Under the pieces are notes generated by a model. It was not told the DNA's origin and made no database searches. It saw nothing but the letters and a program-made list of their open reading frames with translations. Made by a program: the position numbers and the translations under genes. A stretch of DNA of 7,292 bases from Gammaproteobacteria bacterium. Its GTDB lineage: Bacteria; Pseudomonadota; Gammaproteobacteria; SURF-13. The first letter of the stretch is position 1. Each line of letters opens with the position of its first letter. The stretch spans positions 1-7,292 of the forward strand of contig JAMDBH010000006.1 in assembly GCA_023487615.1 (NCBI GenBank), in the 5' to 3' direction. Shown here one piece after another: positions 4,775 to 7,292 of this stretch.

Positions 4775-6379
4775 ATGATGAAAGCGAATTTCTTCAACTG
4801 GTGGAATGTATTGGCGCTGCTGTTAATCGTGCTGACGGGCCGGGTGTGGGCGCTGGACGCCGCGACCCTGAGCACGCTCGCCGCCGGCGAGACCGGCGCC
4901 AAGATCGCCGCGCTTGAGCAATTGGTGAACACCGGCGACGCCACGGCGTTACCGGTGTTGGAGGCGCTGTTGGCGGGGACGCTGCATGTCGCCGAAGACA
5001 AAACGGTGGTGATCGCAACCCAAACCGGCGTCATGAACGCACTGACCCTGCAAGCCATTTCGCCAACGCCGGGCAATTTACAAAAGATAACCATCAATAA
5101 TCGCCTGCGCCAACGGCTCGGCACCGCCATCGCGGCGCTGCGGCTGGCCGCGCCGGAGCGGGCGCTACGGCTGGCCGCCGCCACCGAGTTGCAAAAAAAC
5201 GCCAGCGACGCACTGCTGCCGCTGATCGAGCGCCGCTTGCAACAAGAGCCGGATGCCGAGATCAAGTCTCTGTTGAGTAACGTGCAGGCCGGTCTGCTCT
5301 TACGTGCCCCTGAATCCGGGAAAAGACTTCAGGCCATCAAGGACCTGGCGCGGAATCCCAGTAACCACATCAAATCGCTGCTGCTGGCGCGACTTGGGAG
5401 CGGCGCCGAGACCGATCAAGAGGTACGCCACGCTATAGTCTCGGCGGTGGCCGATATAGACGCCGGATTGAAGAAGGTGGAGTATCTCGGTCACCTGTTT
5501 AGCGGCCTGAGTCTCGGCAGTATCCTGTTGCTCGCCGCGCTGGGCCTTGCCATCACCTTCGGTCTGATGGGCATCATCAACATGGCCCACGGCGAACTGC
5601 TGATGATCGGGGCCTACGCGACCTACGTCGTGCAGATTTTGTTCAAGCAGTATTGGCCGGCAGCTTTTGACGCTTACCTGCTGGCCGCCGTACCGTTGTC
5701 CTTTCTCGCGGCGGCCTTGGTGGGCATGGCCATGGAGCGTAGCGTGATACGCTATTTGTACGGCCGGCCGCTGGAGACCCTGCTCGCCACCTGGGGTATC
5801 AGCCTGTTGTTGATTCAAACGGTGCGGGTGATATTCGGCGCGCAAAACGTCGCGGTGGATAATCCTTCCTGGATGTCAGGCGGCTGGACGGCGATGAGCG
5901 GTCTGGTGCTGCCTTATAACCGTATCGTCATCATCCTGTTCGCCCTGTTTGTAGTGCTACTGGTGTGGGTGTTATTGAACCGCACGCGGCTCGGTTTATA
6001 CGTGCGCGCCGTCACCCAGAACCGCGGCATGGCCGCCTGCATGGGTATCCCTACTCCCAAAGTAGACATGCTCGCCTTCGGTTTGGGCTCCGGCATTGCG
6101 GGTCTCGGCGGCTGCGCGCTGTCCCAGATCGGCAACGTCGGACCCGAACTCGGGCAGGGGTATATCGTGGACTCCTTCATGGTGGTGGTTTTGGGCGGCG
6201 TCGGGCAACTCGCCGGCACCGTCGTCGCGGCGCTGGGGCTGGGCGGGATCAATAAATTTCTGGAGCCCTACGCCGGCGCCGTGCTGGGCAAGATCATCAT
6301 CCTGGTGATGATCATCATCTTTATTCAAAAGCGCCCGCAAGGACTGTTTGCGCTCAAGGGCAGGAGCGCCGAGAGCTGA
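4775..6379 (+). CDS. urtB: Urea ABC transporter permease UrtB
   Basis: UrtB is one of two inner-membrane permeases forming the urea channel, in the LivH branch of branched-chain amino-acid-type transporters. From ATG 4775 it has 534 residues, a usual length for proteobacterial UrtB. Order: signal peptide or first membrane segment (residues 8-26, likely cut after VWA), a helical repeat-like domain of about 210 residues (to about 238) predicted periplasmic, then the permease domain with several membrane helices. The permease hallmark GLMGIINMAHGE is at 263-274, and the cytoplasmic EAA-type loop around RAVTQNRGMAACMG at about 411-424. An upstream in-frame TTG at 4760 lies in the terminator T-run and is less likely; ATG 4778 is also possible. 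No strong ribosome binding site is visible before either ATG, so translation may be modest. It lies 85 bases after urtA and 4 bases before urtC. Confidence 0.95.
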   Translation: MMKANFFNWWNVLALLLIVLTGRVWALDAATLSTLAAGETGAKIAALEQLVNTGDATALPVLEALLAGTLHVAEDKTVVIATQTGVMNALTLQAISPTPGNLQKITINNRLRQRLGTAIAALRLAAPERALRLAAATELQKNASDALLPLIERRLQQEPDAEIKSLLSNVQAGLLLRAPESGKRLQAIKDLARNPSNHIKSLLLARLGSGAETDQEVRHAIVSAVADIDAGLKKVEYLGHLFSGLSLGSILLLAALGLAITFGLMGIINMAHGELLMIGAYATYVVQILFKQYWPAAFDAYLLAAVPLSFLAAALVGMAMERSVIRYLYGRPLETLLATWGISLLLIQTVRVIFGAQNVAVDNPSWMSGGWTAMSGLVLPYNRIVIILFALFVVLLVWVLLNRTRLGLYVRAVTQNRGMAACMGIPTPKVDMLAFGLGSGIAGLGGCALSQIGNVGPELGQGYIVDSFMVVVLGGVGQLAGTVVAALGLGGINKFLEPYAGAVLGKIIILVMIIIFIQKRPQGLFALKGRSAES

Positions 6380-6383
6380 TCTT

Positions 6384-7292
6384 ATGCGCCGAGTGATGGA
6401 ATTGTACGGGACGCAGGGTTGGCTGATGCTGTGTGGCGCGGCCCTTCTGGTTATGGTCATCATCCCGCTGCTTAATCTGGCGTTGCCGCCGGGGCACGTG
6501 CTCCATGTGCCGGACCACATCGTGACCTTGTTGGGCAAGATCATGTGCTACGCCATCGTGGCGCTCGCTATGGACTTGATCTGGGGCTACACCGGGATTT
6601 TAAGCTTAGGGCACGGCCTGTTTTTCGCCTTGGGCGGCTATGCGATGGGCATGCATCTGATGCGCGAGATCGGGCGCGACGGTGTCTATGGCAGCGATCT
6701 GCCGGACTTCATGGTGTTTCTGGACTGGAAGGAACTGCCTTGGTACTGGCTGGGCTCGGATCACTTCGGCTTCGCCCTGCTGATGGTAGTCCTCGCCCCC
6801 GGCCTGCTTGCACTGGTATTCGGTTATTTCGCCTTCCGCTCGCGGGTGAAGGGCGTGTATTTCGCCATCATCACCCAGGCCCTTACGTTCGCCTTCATGC
6901 TGCTGTTCTTCAGAAACGAGACCGGCTTCGGCGGGAACAATGGCTTTACCGATTTCAAGCGCATCTTGGGATTCCCGCTTGCCGACCCTTCCACCAAGGT
7001 CGCCTTGTTCATAATCACCGCCTTTACACTGCTCGCCGTATTATTGCTCTGCCGATTTATCGTTTACTCCAAGCTGGGCCGGGTGCTCACCGCCATCCGT
7101 GACGCCGAGAGCCGCTTGATGTTTTCCGGTTACGACCCACTGCGCTACAAGCTGTTTGTGTGGACCTTGTCGGCGGTGTTGTGCGGCATCGCCGGAGCCT
7201 TATATGTACCGCAGGTGGGCATCATAAATCCGAGCGAGATGTCGCCGGCCAACTCCATTGAGATCGCCGTATGGGTCGCCCTGGGCGGGCGC
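6384..7292 (+). CDS. urtC: Urea ABC transporter permease UrtC (3' end outside the window)
   Basis: UrtC is the second inner-membrane permease, in the LivM branch, and pairs with UrtB. The frame is open from ATG 6384 to the window end: 303 residues, against roughly 350-380 for the full protein, so the C-terminus is missing. Visible features: a hydrophobic first helix (13-34), the family segment GYTGILSLGHGLFFALGG (68-85), a UrtC-type insert with acidic and aromatic residues (about 95-126), further helices, the motif ETGFGGNNGFTDFK (178-191), and the cytoplasmic loop KLGRVLTAIRDAESR. It begins four bases after the urtB stop with GAGAG upstream, so it is in the same operon and probably translationally coupled. 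Genes for the UrtD and UrtE ATPases would be expected next, beyond the window. Confidence 0.96.
   Translation, partial: MRRVMELYGTQGWLMLCGAALLVMVIIPLLNLALPPGHVLHVPDHIVTLLGKIMCYAIVALAMDLIWGYTGILSLGHGLFFALGGYAMGMHLMREIGRDGVYGSDLPDFMVFLDWKELPWYWLGSDHFGFALLMVVLAPGLLALVFGYFAFRSRVKGVYFAIITQALTFAFMLLFFRNETGFGGNNGFTDFKRILGFPLADPSTKVALFIITAFTLLAVLLLCRFIVYSKLGRVLTAIRDAESRLMFSGYDPLRYKLFVWTLSAVLCGIAGALYVPQVGIINPSEMSPANSIEIAVWVALGGR

Noticed and set aside
6545..7102. 185-residue + strand frame inside urtC
   Set aside because: It is out of frame with the clear UrtC coding sequence, which runs unbroken from 6384 to the window end.

Overview
This window carries part of a urea-use locus from a Gram-negative bacterium. 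Four proteins have export signals of the Gram-negative kind, and two of these look like outer-membrane beta-barrels. The urease accessory proteins and the Urt transporter read like those of Pseudomonadota. I would place it in the beta or gamma class, but cannot choose between them from the sequence alone. All genes lie on the + strand.

Region 1 (1-961) is the end of a urease operon: the last 111 residues of UreF and a complete UreG, joined by a 4-base ATGA overlap. Region 2 (962-1307) is a 346-base non-coding stretch. It holds weak hairpins after ureG, then a well-formed nitrogen-type control region: two NtrC-like sites 31 bp apart, followed by a sigma-54 (-24/-12) promoter. Region 3 (1308-3393) has two exported outer-membrane proteins of unrelated families: an OmpL-like porin of the BBP2 type and a TIGR02001/Gcw_chp protein. 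Each has its own sigma-54 promoter and paired NtrC-like sites. Region 4 (3433-7292) is the start of the urea ABC transporter operon: urtA (binding protein), a strong intercistronic terminator, urtB (permease with the long periplasmic N-terminal domain) and urtC (permease, cut by the window end).

The most notable feature is that the control regions of the two outer-membrane genes are copies of each other, offset by exactly 1282 bp. NtrC-like sites, sigma-54 promoter, 5' leader, ribosome binding site and the first nine codons (MNSKKLKLP) all stay in register, with 40 bases identical. After codon nine the proteins are unrelated. The same control and secretion-start cassette therefore drives two different barrel proteins.

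Working model, partly inferred: under nitrogen limitation NtrC and sigma-54 switch on the porin and, from the second promoter, the TIGR02001 protein with urtA. Urea crosses the outer membrane through one or both barrels, is bound by UrtA and is imported by UrtBC with ATPases expected beyond the window. Urease, matured with UreF and UreG, hydrolyses it to ammonia and CO2.
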